Shown: positions 21,063-43,521 of the stretch, in pieces
Position numbering within the stretch: the first letter of the stretch is position 1
How the letters are laid out: each line of letters begins with the position of its first letter
From: Sycon ciliatum
Taxonomy: Eukaryota; Porifera; Calcarea; Leucosolenida; Sycettidae
Reading direction: 5' to 3'
Assembly: GCF_964019385.1 (NCBI RefSeq)
Contig: NC_088649.1
Span: forward strand, 21,978,435-22,042,434
DNA length: 64,000 nt
Notes under the pieces: generated by a model
The model's database searches: none
Told to the model about the DNA's origin: nothing
Seen by the model: only the letters and a program-made list of their open reading frames with translations
Translations under genes and position numbers: made by a program

Positions 21063-22266
21063 ATGGCAATAAATAAGATAAATTGTGCACTCATAACAAC
21101 AGCAAAAATGAAGAAAGTCAAGTTCTATAACGTTTTCTTGTGACTGTCATCAGTGGAACGCCGTCACATAAAAATGTAATAACTAAAACACACACTTATA
21201 TACATGTAGCTAATATGGTTTCAGGTAGAAATACAGCAGCTAACAAGTACAAAAAGCGAAGTTTGCACCTTTGCAATGTGTGAATATAGTGTATGTGAGA
21301 AAGGTAGTGGCAGATGAATGTGATACTGTGTGAATGAATGTAATGGTGCGTGTGTATTATTTGAAGAGTGTGAGTGATACAACGTTTTCTTTCTGTTTAC
21401 ATAGCACAGGGTCACGAGTACGAATATACACAGCTTCCAACACCTGCAGTTGCTTGAAGAAACGTGCGCAACGAATAACACTAAACCAGGAATCGTCAAA
21501 CACCTTACGACATTCTGGACTGGACACCAAATGCTTGTACACTGCAGACTTCCTCTTGTCAACATCAAACTCCTCCGCATCACTGCTCATCACAAGGCAA
21601 GGAGACGCAGGAGGAAGCACAGGCACGGCACAGAACGAATCAAGGAGAGGGAAGCGGTGTCGCGAGGAGATGGAGACTGATGACGACGAATACGAGTGCG
21701 ATGGGATGGACGGCGGCATTGGAATGGAGGTGGAGGATGAGAGTAGTGATGAGGAGGAGTTTGATGTTGACAAGAGGAAGTCTGCAGTGTACAAGCATTT
21801 GGTGTCCAGTCCAGAATGTCGTAAGGTGTTTGACGATTCCTGGTTTAGTGTTATTCATTGCGCACGTTTCTTCAAGCAACTGCAGGTGTTGGAAGCTGTG
21901 TATATTCGTACTCGTGACCCTGTGCTATGTAAACAGAAAGAAAACGTTGTATCACTCACACTCTTCAAATAATACACACGCACCATTACATTCATTCACA
22001 CAGTATCACATTCATCTGCCACTACCTTTCTCACATACACTATATTCACACATTGCAAAGGTGCAAACTTCGCTTTTTGTACTTGTTAGCTGCTGTATTT
22101 CTACCTGAAACCATATTAGCTACATGTATATAAGTGTGTGTTTTAGTTATTACATTTTTATGTGACGGCGTTCCACTGATGACAGTCACAAGAAAACGTT
22201 ATGGAACTTGACTTTCTTCATTTTTGCTGTTGTTATGAGTGCACAATTTATCTTATTTATTGCCAT
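21063..22266. mobile_element. 526-bp-arm palindrome, head-to-head truncated copies, probably Penelope-like
   Basis: Arms 21063-21588 and 21741-22266 are exact reverse complements apart from a few substitutions (no net indel: paired positions sum to 43329), around a 152-bp loop. Each arm encodes, outward, the same protein end of about 70 residues: EEFDVDKRKSAVYKHL, F-D-D-S-W-F-S-V-I, LEAVYIRTRDPVLCKQKE, then a closing LTLFK. An E-A-x-Y-I-x...P-x-L-C-x-Q-K ending after a C...F-x-V-I segment resembles the C-terminal GIY-YIG region of Penelope-like elements. Those elements are known to occur as inverted truncated copies. The loop encodes an acidic stretch in the plus frame. The family call is tentative. 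Confidence 0.5.
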
Positions 22267-22343
22267 TTTACGACTATTGTCTCCTCGTCGATTGTTCAAT
22301 ATACAATACAATACAAAAATACCGGTATTGCGATAATTCGTAA

Positions 22344-28374
<6,031 letters not shown>

Positions 28375-28377
<3 letters not shown>

Positions 28378-29093
28378 GGTCCGGCTCATCGCAATTGTCG
28401 CTTATCTATCGCCACTAAGAACAGGAGTTTTATTGCCGCTCTGTTTATTTTCAATAGGCATAGTGAGGAAGCATGATACATGAATACCCTCCGCCACAAG
28501 AAAATATATTCAGCCATGGAATCAGGTGAAGCGAGTCATAGAAGGGAAGCAAGGTAAGCAAAATGCACGAAATCATAGTAAATCAGCGAATAAGCGCGTT
28601 CTTGCACTCACACTCTTACAGGTCCAGAGTTCATTCAACTCCCCATCACTCAAACTGCGGCCGCTACATGAACTGACATAAATTTGCTGGTGTCTAGCTG
28701 CTGGCGTAGACTGGTCACGTGCCTCCGTGGTTGCAGAGCGTCTTACTTGAGGAAGAGAATAGGCCCATCTTTTCTCGACCAATGTCGCCTTCTGTCCATG
28801 TAACCGCCTTCGGCATTCATATGTTGGCCTATTTAACATTGGCATGCTCTGCGGATTTGTAGGCATGCTAGGCAATTTAAATATTATCCTGCAAAGTATT
28901 TTGTAGGTGCTTGACTACTATACTACGTCATGTATTACAATTGGTACATGACTTAATTATAGCCGTTTGGCATGGTACAATAACCGTTTTTGTTTTATTT
29001 TTTATTTTTTAATGGCTTTCTCTTCTTCCTCGGATGGTTTACAATTTGTATCACAATTATTTGTGGGTTCAGCAATAAAGGATGTGACTACTT
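28375..29093. other. Unique spacer, starting with a solo terminal repeat
   Basis: It begins with CTTGGTCCGGCTCATCGCAA...TTGTCGCTTATCT, close to the terminal repeat of the element at 30560-31342, but no inverted partner is found here. The rest is non-coding, including a palindrome-free AT-rich part. Confidence 0.5.
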
Positions 29094-34468
<5,375 letters not shown>

Positions 34469-35105
34469 GTGGCCCATATGCTGTAGTCTTTTGGACGCTG
34501 AGTCGACTGGTTTTGGTTCGAAAATGCTGCTATGCAGCGTTCGGCCCTTATTCCCAATCGAACGTTGTTGAACAAGCGGTTACCTGCTCTTGGGTGCCCG
34601 AATCACCTGGTCACCACGCCAGCAGGCGACAACTTTCACACCAAGGTTCAACTCGAGTTCAACTTGAGTGACAGGACTGCATCCAAAAAAGGCCAAACAG
34701 GCTAGTAAGTTGTACCCTGCAGGCACGGTGACCAGGTGACCGGTGCACGCAAGAGCACGTGACCGCTTGTTCAACTATGTTTGATTGGGAATAGAGGAGG
34801 AACGCTGCATCGCAGCCTTTTTGGACCAAAACCAGTCGACTCAGCGTCGAAAAGACTTCAACATATGGGCCAATCGTGGTCATCCTTGCTTTTATAAGAA
34901 CGAAATGGCGCTTTTAGTGACATTTTGCATACAAATCCCCATCTAGTAGGGCGCAGTCACCCAGTTTCGGTGGAAGTGCGCGAGTTCGATTGGGATTAAA
35001 GTAGGAAGGGAGCATCTCAGCTTCCTCGGACCACGACCATTCGACTCAGCACCCCGAAGACTACAACTGGTGAAATTTTGATTTAAGCCTTAACTTCCCC
35101 TTTAA
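34469..35105. mobile_element. T2/Kolobok-like MITE, second copy, left arm truncated
   Basis: Same element as 7813-8679. The left arm is reduced to about 34473-34594, while the right arm (34756-35101) is complete and ends ACTTCCCCT next to TTAA (35102-35105). The central segment (34595-34755) is inverted relative to the first copy. Confidence 0.75.
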
Positions 35106-36130
35106 CCCTTTGCCGGTCTAACTCAATGTATGTGAGGGGTGGTCACGCAAATACATGTACACACAACCAGCAATAACTCAAGAACCAAGTGTTGTAGGTA
35201 TAGGTAAACCATAATATTTTCAAAATCTGTGTGCCTGAACGCGTCCAGAAAATTCAAATATGACTAGGTCGAGGCAAGGATAGGGCCCATGGTAGCCCTT
35301 CAAGTTGAGAGAAAATACAATTGCGGATGAAATACACGAATATCACAGCACGAAGGGCATACCAAGTTCGTGATGGAGCTGAAGTCGTACGATAAACAAT
35401 CAGGTAAGGGCTACGTCTTTACAAGAAATGTAGGCTCCCTACAATACCGCCGTTGAACACCAACACCTCGCCATCGGCGATACGCCAGCAGCAGCAATTC
35501 CCATTGCACGATTTCGCAGTTTCGGTTTGGTCATCTCAGCGCTGCTCGCGTCAGATTCACTCTCGCTCAGATGAGTACTCAGGCGCGAGCTTACGCATGC
35601 CGTGATTCTCACGGCCAGGCAAATCAGCTGATCGCACCTGACGAGTCCTTGTGACAGTCGCTGTCGCCGTGTCGGCAGCAGGAAGGCTTCCTCTCTGTTT
35701 GGAGAATTTTGTTTCTTCATTCGTGGACGATATATTTTTGAACTAGCAGGACTCAACAGAGCTCTTTTTCTCAACATACTACACTGCAAAACCTCCCGGG
35801 ACATCCAGCCTGGAATGGTGATGTTACTGCTCTCAGAACGCTTGTCAAACACGGCCCCAAGAGATGCACTCGCATTCTTGAAATGCGCGCATGGCGGATG
35901 GTCGTCTTTTCCAATTTCAACAAACTTCAGTCGATCGATACGGCAAAAATTTGTATGGTAAGCATGGTTGGTTTGCACATCGTCAGAAAGCCTTGGAACT
36001 CAGCTACGCGTAGAGCGCCATTTCAGCTGTCTCCTTGCAACAAGACCCCAAAAAAATGAGGGCCAAACGTACCGATACTATAGTATCGGTATAGTATCGG
36101 TACGCTTATGGTAGACCGGTAAAGGGTTAA
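35102..36130. mobile_element. piggyBac-like non-autonomous element, 1,021 bp, TTAA target duplication
   Basis: TTAA (35102-35105) is followed by CCCTTTGCCGGTCT. The right end AGACCGGTAAAGGG (to 36126) is followed by TTAA (36127-36130). TTAA plus CCC...GGG ends are the piggyBac signature. The inside holds a palindromic CCGATACTATAGTATCGG near the right end and a minus-strand open frame of 179 codons (35439-35978) that I do not recognise and that shows no piggyBac transposase motif. Confidence 0.75.
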
Positions 36131-36527
36131 GACAAAATCAAGGAACAAGTACCTTCGATCCGTTGGTGTTCGTCTTAAAAAGAGGTTCGACTGGATAGCA
36201 TTCATACTTACCAAAACATGTGTACAATTTTACTATTAAGGATAGCCTTGTTTATCTCTCAGTATCTCCAACAGTAGCCTTGCCCAAATATTATATCCTC
36301 AGGATTATCAGTGTAGTTGTTGGAAGGAGGTGTTTGAATCAACAATGTATACCTTAACATTTTAATTCCCGTAGCTATGCAGAAGACGTTACTTCAGTAA
36401 CGTCTGGCGCTAGCCAGGGTCCACACAGCTTTAATTTGGTGTTTGTTTGTTTGTTTGTTTGTTTGTGTGTTTGTGTCACGCCTGGCGCTATCCCGTATCT
36501 GTCCCGTACCGTACCGTACCATCAAAC
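36131..36527. repeat. Spacer with (GTTT)n and short minisatellite
   Basis: (GTTT)n lies at about 36438-36472, then the GTACCTGTCCC-type minisatellite at 36490-36520. Nothing else is seen. Confidence 0.7.
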
Positions 36528-37222
36528 ACAGCTGGCCACATACAGCTGGCCGCAATATTCAAATAGGGCTTTCAAACGCAAGATCATAGCGTGAAGCAAC
36601 TTGGAAGAATGAGTATGAATGCGAAGTGTATGGGGGAATGCATGTAGGGTGATAATGCGGGTTCGAAACCCAGGTAATGCCTGAAAAAAAATAGGAGACT
36701 TGACAAATTTATAACATCCCTTTTCTTTTTTTGCCGTCATGTGTAATGCGTAATATTTATTTATTTTTGCTTTGTTTTGGTTTACTGTCATGACTGGCTA
36801 CCCCCCCCCCCCCTCCCTCCGTATTGGCCTATATTCTCTGGCCACGGGAAGGTGAAATAAATAAATAAATACATAAATAAATAAATCAAGGCGGTAGACG
36901 GTGTCGTATTACCCTCGACAATACCTGTCCCGTACCTGTCCCGTACCTATCCCGTACCGTACCATACAATCAAAGACGGCTGTCGGCTGGCCACAATGCA
37001 TATTCAAATAGGGGTTTCAAATACAAGATCATAACGTGAAGCAACTTGGAAGAATTAGCATGTATGCGAAGTGTATCGGGGATGCATGCAGGGCGATAGT
37101 GCGGTTTGAATCCCAGGTTATGTCTAAAAACAAAAAGTAGAAACTTATAAGAATTTATAACATCCCTATTCTTTTTTTGTCTAGGTCATCAAGGCAAAAA
37201 AGCATAGCGTAGGGCCCTGAGC
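36528..37222 (+). repeat. Composite SINE-like repeat, copy 2 (ends in assembly gap)
   Basis: Two tRNA-like modules (36528-36745 and 36983-37222) match those at 823-1363. The B boxes are GGTTCGAAACC (36660-36670) and GGTTTGAATCC (about 37103-37113), each one change from consensus. An extra 140 bp with poly-C and (AAAT)n sits between them. The repeat runs into the gap; copy 1 shows that at least GCTT follows. Confidence 0.6.
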
Positions 37223-37422
37223 NNNNNNNNNNNNNNNNNNNNNNNNNNNNNNNNNNNNNNNNNNNNNNNNNNNNNNNNNNNNNNNNNNNNNNNNNNNNNN
37301 NNNNNNNNNNNNNNNNNNNNNNNNNNNNNNNNNNNNNNNNNNNNNNNNNNNNNNNNNNNNNNNNNNNNNNNNNNNNNNNNNNNNNNNNNNNNNNNNNNNN
37401 NNNNNNNNNNNNNNNNNNNNNN
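37223..37422. other. Assembly gap, 200 N
   Basis: Exactly 200 unknown bases, probably a placeholder length. Open frames that cross it are meaningless. Confidence 1.
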
Positions 37423-38038
37423 GATCGTAGCATCTTCTTGTTTTTTTTGCAGAATCAAAAAGTCTTTCATTGTAGTTACCGTACACTGAAATGGCACCAA
37501 ATGCCCGGAAATGCTTGCAATTGGCTTCAATTTTTGAAATTTTTTCCCGGGGGACGACCCCCGGACCCCCCTTCCATGGCCGCCCCACCTCAAAAGCCCT
37601 TCCGACGCGCCTGGAAAGGAACAAAAAAGGAGCAACACCAGGGATTTTTCCATACCCGGAACCCAGGTGTGTAGCCCCTGGCCTGGCAAGGCTCTCCCAC
37701 AGACTCCAGTACAACGGTCACGTACAAGTGTCCCACAAACCTCGTTTATTCAAAATAATCATATCCTATCCGATAAAAACATTTATCACTCTCTTAGTAT
37801 TGACTGGCATAGATTTTGCCATACCTAAGCAGTCAAATTTTCCTGCATATTTCACTCCTTAGGGCTATATTGACTGCTAACATTTGAGTGCTTAGGGGTT
37901 GCGCAGTTGAACGGTGCCTAGTGCAGCATTTTCATTGCATGAGTAGGTGGTGGTGCAACGATTGTGCAATCATAAAACCGGGATTCATGAGGTTATCGTT
38001 CTGGAATTTGAAATACAGACTGTTTGTCGTGATAAATC
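37423..38038. other. Non-coding stretch, nothing recognised
   Basis: It contains a C/G-rich inverted stretch (CCCGGGGGACGACCCCCGG, about 37546-37564) but no gene. Confidence 0.5.
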
Positions 38039-38160
38039 TAATATTGACTTCGAACTTGGTCAGTATAGGAAATAAAAGACCTCGTAAAAGACCTCGGCTT
38101 CGCCTCGGTCTTTTACTCGGCTTTTATTTCCTATATTGACCTCGTACTCAGTCAATATTA
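38039..38160. repeat. 122-bp foldback hairpin
   Basis: Arms of about 55 bp (TAATATTGACT...CAGTATAGGAAATAAAAG and its inverse ending AGTCAATATTA) meet at a centre GACCTCGGCTTCGCCTCGGTC. The arms share long perfect blocks, including GTAAAAGACC. This looks like a short foldback element. Confidence 0.7.
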
Positions 38161-38167
38161 GATACTT

Positions 38168-38760
38168 TTGTTTGTTTGTTTCTTTTATTTGAATTCGTTT
38201 AGAGCACAGGCAATTCTGCCTTCTCACCAGAGGAAAAACCTCCGGTTCCTGCTAAGAACGAATATAATATTATGAGAGAAGGAAATATGTAAAAGAATCA
38301 TAACATGATAATTCCAAAGCACAAAGTTTGTATATAATTCAAATGGGTGTTTGTATGTGTAAGCATGCAGTGAAGAAAACACCGAGAAAACATGCAGTAA
38401 TGTTTAGGGATGCTGAGCAAGTTGGTTACAAATTACAATTAATTCTGTTCAGAGCCAGTTTAAAGGCAACCGCCGCACTGTGGAGGCGAATATCGCTGGG
38501 AAGGGCATTCCAAAGAGTGCTTCCCACAAATGTCAATGAATGATGACCGGAAGGTCCAGGAAGGAAAGGCACTTGCAGTAGCCGCTGCTCCTGTCCTCGA
38601 GTAATTCGGCGATCATCCCGGGATGCTTGACCTGTGTTAGCCATCAACTGAAAGTAGGCGCAGAAAAGAGGACTTGCAAGATCATGTAGGCAACGGAAAA
38701 CAAAAAACAATACTTCATAAAAACAGTTCATAAAAACAGCTCTTTAGGATCGGACCCAGT
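38168..38760 (-). pseudogene. LINE fragment (LINE E), C terminus and 3' end
   Basis: On the minus strand, 38731-38426 ends with F-V-G-S-T-L-W-N-A-L-P-S-D-I-R and A-F-K-L-A-L, the standard end of APE-type ORF2. The 3' UTR runs to 38186 and the tail is (AAAC)n at 38168-38185 after AATAAAAG. Everything upstream is lost. Confidence 0.65.
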
Positions 38761-40029
38761 CCGCATAACCAAGAGAGCTAGCTCCCTTGGCTGCTGTTGG
38801 AATATGCAAGAAAAGGCCTTCCAGAGAAGGTCTAACAAGAAGAAGTGGCTATGGTTATGAAATGAACACCGGTGACCACGGAGACAGACCACACTCTCAT
38901 TATAGATACTGGTTATAAATAGACCGAATACAGAAAATGATCTGATAGCCTATGAAGAGTAAAATAAATTGAACCAATGACAACAAATACTCGTCCAGCA
39001 CAGGAGTTGTCATTAATAATATTATTATTATTGCAAATAACGCTGAGTAATTACACGAATGCATATAAATCCGGCATTTGCTTTCGGGAAGGATTCACAA
39101 ACATAAGACAAAAACACCATGGCTCAATGTAACTGCACATACGAAAAGCAGCTTCTATTGTCAAGTTCGAGTGGCAATTTCAGAAAGACGGTAGACTGAA
39201 ATGATCGTGCACGATGTTCACTCTGCAGGGGATAAGTCAGGTACGCGGCTCGGCAGTAGGCCTTGACGGATTATGCTAGCATGATTTTTCGCATAATTCT
39301 TACCAAAATCGAATAATCGCATAATTCGAGGCAAATTGCATACGAATCGCATAAATTGGAATAATCCGCCTGTTCGCATCAAATTCCACACAGTTGTACA
39401 ATGTTCTACAAGTACAAGTACCGGTACAAGTAGATGCACCAGGAAGTCGTAGGTTTACGACTCCCTTGATAACATGTCCAGTCCACTACAATCAGTGACG
39501 GCAAGAGTACATGTACTCTCTTATGTACTCTTGGTGACGGTCGTAGCTACATGTAGGTCGGACGGTGCGTTGACTCCGTTGAACTGTTGCTACTACAGTA
39601 CAACGCCCTCTACAAAAAAACAACTCTTGCGCTAGTCGTCATGCATGTAGGTTAGGGGTGGGGGGGGGGGGGGGGGAGGCCTGTGGCGTCTCCACTCAGT
39701 CACAGGACCCCGGCAATCAAATTTATTGTTTTCCACTGCTTTTCTCATTTATATATTATATTATGGACACAGAGGGTGTGCGCCTTAACAAGCAATAGTG
39801 CTCAAATGCCCGGAATGGGCAGAGCGTAGTACGCAAGAGGTACACAAAAGGAAGTATATAGGGCTGTTTTTGTTGTAACTCAGAGTTTCATGGCAAAAAC
39901 CAATCATCAGACAACATAAGGAGATTAGAAAAAACGCAGGTATATGAAGGCAAGCAGAGGAGATAGAATAATTCAGTGCAGACAATATGATAATCATTCA
40001 ACACCTCCCAGAGGCAGTACGCTCTGACG
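38761..40029. other. Non-coding stretch with simple runs
   Basis: A poly-G run of 18-23 bases lies near 39655-39677, an (ATT)n run near 39018-39032, and a GTAC-rich palindromic stretch at 39500-39540. No gene is seen. Confidence 0.5.
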
Positions 40030-41325
40030 TGCCAGAATCAACATCTCAGGTGCAGATAGGCGGAAAACCACTTTAGGGCTGTCCCTGTTATGCCGATATC
40101 GAATAGGTTGTTGTGCGCGTCGTCCTTGCTGCAGCAATCACCTCACTGTTACCGTTAGGTTTTCTGCGCTCCCATCAGCCAATTGTCATGCATGTCAATA
40201 TCTCAGATCTGAATCCAACGTGTGATTGCGAATATAACTAAACGTTCATGCACGTGAATCCGATTTCGCTTGCGGAACTTGGTGTAATTCAGTGGAATTA
40301 TTTCTATAATGCTTGTTCAAGTTGCTTTCCTTTTGAGTGTAGTGGCCTGGTTTGGCCATTGCCGTTCTCGACGCATTATTCTGCTAATAGGGAGATTCCG
40401 GAGTACGATTTTTCGTGCCAAAATCCGTAGAGGCGCTAAGGATTTTTTATACGTCGTTTTCGATCAGTGAAATGTTCTGGAGTACGGAACTTATGTGTTT
40501 GCCGTCATTTACCAGGTTACCATCGCAAACACGTCAGATTCCCGCGCTATGCCTTTTTATTTTGAAAATTTGTACCGAAATCAAAACTTCCCGCGGAAAA
40601 TCGATGTTTCTCGTACCGAATTTGTACGCGAAAAATCTTTCTGCACCCGATGACGCAAAATCTCCATACGAAACATGTTTCGTGTGAAAGCCAGTCCACA
40701 CGGATTCTCCGTGCCGAAAAATCGTATGGAGCACGCCTGGAACAATCCGTAGCGCCCACACGGATTTTGGCACGGAAAATCGTACCCCGGAACCTCTCTA
40801 ATATCGGTATCATTTTGTCGTACTGGACTAGCACATTATTAGCACACATTTCGGGTTTGTTTTCTCACTTCTATTGTTGCAACTCACATTTGCGTCTTTC
40901 AGTGCTGCTAGTATATGTTTCTGTCTCTTGGTTGTTCCATAAACTTTCTTTCATACTGCACTGTCCATTAGTTCGACGACGATTCCTGCAAATTTGTATC
41001 CCTGGTGATGGTTAGGTCGGGAGAGCACTATAGTATAACTATGTAGTGCTATTCAGGAAAAAAGCTTCCTCGGCCTACTCAAGCTCAACTGAAGAGGGGT
41101 GAATTCCCTAAAAAAAACTGTATGTTCAGTAGGGAGTGGTGCTTTCTTGCAGGTTTGCCCAGTGGACGGTTCGATGGACTTCTCGTGTGCCCCGGATGGC
41201 TGTCAGCCAAGTGAAATTTTCAAGATGGCAGGAAAGGCGCGAGCTCCCACACAGGGAGCAACACACAATTCCCAAAATATCGCCGAAGTCGCACCTGCAT
41301 CTTCTCCTGCACACGGAAGCAGGGA
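40030..41325. repeat. Paralogous block copy 1a (spacer of a tandem gene family)
   Basis: Parts align with 61980-63090: CTCCCATCAGCCAATTGTCA against CTCCCGTCAGCCACTTGTCA (40170, 62130), and 41009-41320 against 62778-63085 with a long shared run (TTCTCGTGTGCCCCGGATGG). The latter contains a conserved frame with D-F-S-C-A-P-D-G-C / N-F-S-C-A-P-D-G-C after a TTTCTTGCAG splice-acceptor-like site. Homology stops at about 41330, where a LINE begins, and resumes at 51765. Confidence 0.6.
40385..40803. mobile_element. MITE, 409 bp, terminal repeats of about 38 bp, candidate TAATA duplication
   Basis: GGGAGATTCCGGAGTACGAT... (from 40390) and the inverse of CCGGAACCTCTC (to 40798) match over about 38 bp with four or five differences. 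TAATA flanks both ends (40385-40389, 40799-40803). PIF-like by the TAA content of the duplication, not certain. Absent from the paralogous block near 62.2 kb as far as I can see. Confidence 0.65.
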
Positions 41326-41329
41326 GAAC

Positions 41330-42262
41330 GCGAATTCAATTCTCCTCGTCAACACCACGAAAACTGTCGTCCTTTCCTTCCAACCCCAACACTTCATCCA
41401 CATCACGCTACACTCGACTCGGCTGCAGCAGGTCCACCAACATAGGCACCTTGGTGTTACACTCCAAGACGATTTGCGATGGACCCAACACATCATATAA
41501 ACCACCAACAAAGCCAAAAAACTACTACACCAACTCCACAAGACACGTGGCGCAATGAACCTTTCCAGCCTATTGTTAATATACACAACCTACATCCGAC
41601 CCGTTCTCGAATATGGCAGCCTTGCCCTCTCCAACATCACACAGCAACAGCGGGACACACTGGAGAGAATTAAACGCCGTGCTATATGCATCTGCCTTCG
41701 GATTCCCCTCTTTGCACCAGTTCACCACAGCTCCCTCCTCCATCACGCAAAGCTCCCCACACTTAGCTCACGACTCCTACTAGCATGGGAAATCCACCAT
41801 CAAACCTCCCCTGCACACCTGCAACAACCACATCTTGCACCACAACGTCAACACCAACCATTCACCCTTCGACAGACAAGGACCTACCCCATCGGACACG
41901 CACACACGAACAGGCACCGAGATTCCCCCATAAACAGTACCCTCACCCTCTACAACTCACTCCCTATCGACATCACAACCCAACTTCGTAGAAATTCTTT
42001 CCGAAACAATGCATCCAGTCTTCTTTTGAGCAGTACCTGCTCCTGCTCCGCGTATCCCCTGGTTTCTGATATCTCGAACGTGTACTTAACTATCTCGATC
42101 ACCGCTGCTAACGTTATTGCCCAAGCTTGTTTTTCATGATCCATTGCTTCTTGCCTCCCGGTTAATTTCCATCTAGCTGTTTCTGGCTAGTACCAGTTCT
42201 ATCGCACTTATTAATCATCCTTATTGGCGTCACGCCATCGTGGAATAAAAGAATAAGAATAA
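41330..42262 (+). pseudogene. LINE fragment (LINE G), RT thumb, C terminus and 3' end
   Basis: The frame with LGVTLQDDLRW (near 41450) has a stop at 41498. The frame from 41555 continues with TTYIRPVLEYGSLAL, L-E-R-I-K-R-R-A and a C terminus L-Y-N-S-L-P-I-D-I. The catalytic palm is missing. The 3' end carries GCGTCACGCCATCGTGGAAT and an A-rich AATAAGAATAAAA tail at about 42245-42262. Confidence 0.75.
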
Positions 42263-42518
42263 AACTGTTTTCTGATGATCGCTTAGTGCGTGAAACTCTG
42301 AGTAAAAACACTTCCTCTGTCCCCCTATTGTTAGAATAATAATACTAAGTTATACAAAAGAAAAAGGACCAAGGTACTACACGTTGCGCTATAATGTCTA
42401 TAATAAATCCTTGGCTCTCCATCCGAGTCAACGCAATACTAACTAAAATTTAATAGAAGAGATCGCAAAAAAAAAAAAATTCTAAATACCGAGTGGTAGG
42501 CAAATTGAGCGCTCTGAC
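42263..42518. other. Spacer with A13 run
   Basis: A13 at 42468-42480, 38 bases upstream of the next start codon; otherwise nothing. Confidence 0.5.
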
Positions 42519-43154
42519 ATGGACAGGCCAGCTGTCCATTTCCAGTGTCCAAAGACTGTGAAGCATCTGGACGTAGCAAAGGCAATTCAAGCCTGCAGTC
42601 TCTCGCTTGGAGATGTCCTCCAGATCGACCTGCACGGCCGGCCCGGGTCTTGTGTTCTGACCCTGCGTGATTTCGCCACCAGGGACAAGCTCGTCGCAGC
42701 AAATCTGCAGTTGGAGGGTAAGAGCATTGACGTGCTCCCGGGAGATGGCACAGTATCCGCTACCCGTGTTTACATTTATGGTTGCGAACCCGCATTGCAT
42801 CTGGGCCACATAGAGTCGGCTTTGGGGGAATTTGGCGAAATTGTCGGCAATATTGATTGCGAATTTGTCACCGTTGAGAAATTCAAAATTCTCACGGGGG
42901 TACGGCGGGTGCTAATGATCCTGAAGAAAGGTGTACCCTGCAAGCTAAGCATTCAGAAAAGGTCGTACCGTACACATCACCGCGACCAGATACAGACGTG
43001 CTTTCGCTGTGGTGTATCTGGCCACCAAGCACGTGACTGTCCTGCACGCCCAAATGCTGCACGTACACGTACGAATCACACTTCGTACTCCACTGTCGTA
43101 CAGGGCCAGGCTGCGGACCGTATGGCGCACGGCTGTTTCGCGGCCACCACTTAA
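42519..43154 (+). CDS. CCHC zinc-knuckle protein, LINE ORF1/Gag-like
   Basis: This 211-codon frame starts at an ATG in a good context (G at +4). Residues about 5-150 look like two RRM-like alpha/beta units (VHFQCP..., then TRVYIYGCEP...GEIVGNI...RRVLMIL). At residues 161-174 it has CFRCGVSGHQARDC, a canonical CCHC knuckle. This architecture is typical of the nucleic-acid-binding ORF1 of LINEs and of Gag-like host genes. No ORF2 follows; 367 bp downstream, the convergent RAG1-like gene ends. A solo ORF1 is odd because LINE fragments normally lose their 5' part, so domestication or a chimera is possible. The role is inferred as RNA or single-strand binding. Confidence 0.6.
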   Translation: MDRPAVHFQCPKTVKHLDVAKAIQACSLSLGDVLQIDLHGRPGSCVLTLRDFATRDKLVAANLQLEGKSIDVLPGDGTVSATRVYIYGCEPALHLGHIESALGEFGEIVGNIDCEFVTVEKFKILTGVRRVLMILKKGVPCKLSIQKRSYRTHHRDQIQTCFRCGVSGHQARDCPARPNAARTRTNHTSYSTVVQGQAADRMAHGCFAATT

Positions 43155-43521
43155 CAATATGGCGGCCTTCGCCCAGGTTTACGGTGAAATTCAAAAATAT
43201 TCTGAAAACTGAAAAAGATTTCAAGATCCTGTGGGATTCACGCGAAAACTGTGCTTTGTCAAGGTAACAAACACCGCGATCGGGACAAGGATTCAAACTT
43301 TTGAAGTCGCACAACAAAAAGTGTTCAACTTCGACAACAACAAACAAGGAAAGAAAAGGAAGGAGAAGGTAGACAGTCATGCACAGCAGGTTTTTGCTGG
43401 ACGACGTCTCTTCCTGTTGTCACTACAGAGCTCAAATAGGAGTCAGCAGTACCGTTGTTATTTTTCTTACCTGGATCAGGGCTGAAATGGCCAAGCTGCT
43501 GCTGCGTCCAGGGCCTAAGCA
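43155..43521. other. Intergenic space between convergent ORFs
   Basis: No feature seen; no obvious terminal inverted repeat of the RAG/Transib type (CACWRTG). Confidence 0.5.

Noticed and set aside
35439-35978. 179-codon frame inside the piggyBac-like element, as a transposase
   Set aside because: No DDD-type motif or Cys-rich tail of piggyBac transposases is visible, and composition is non-coding-like.
37155-37714. Open frames crossing the N run
   Set aside because: Unknown bases cannot support a reading frame.
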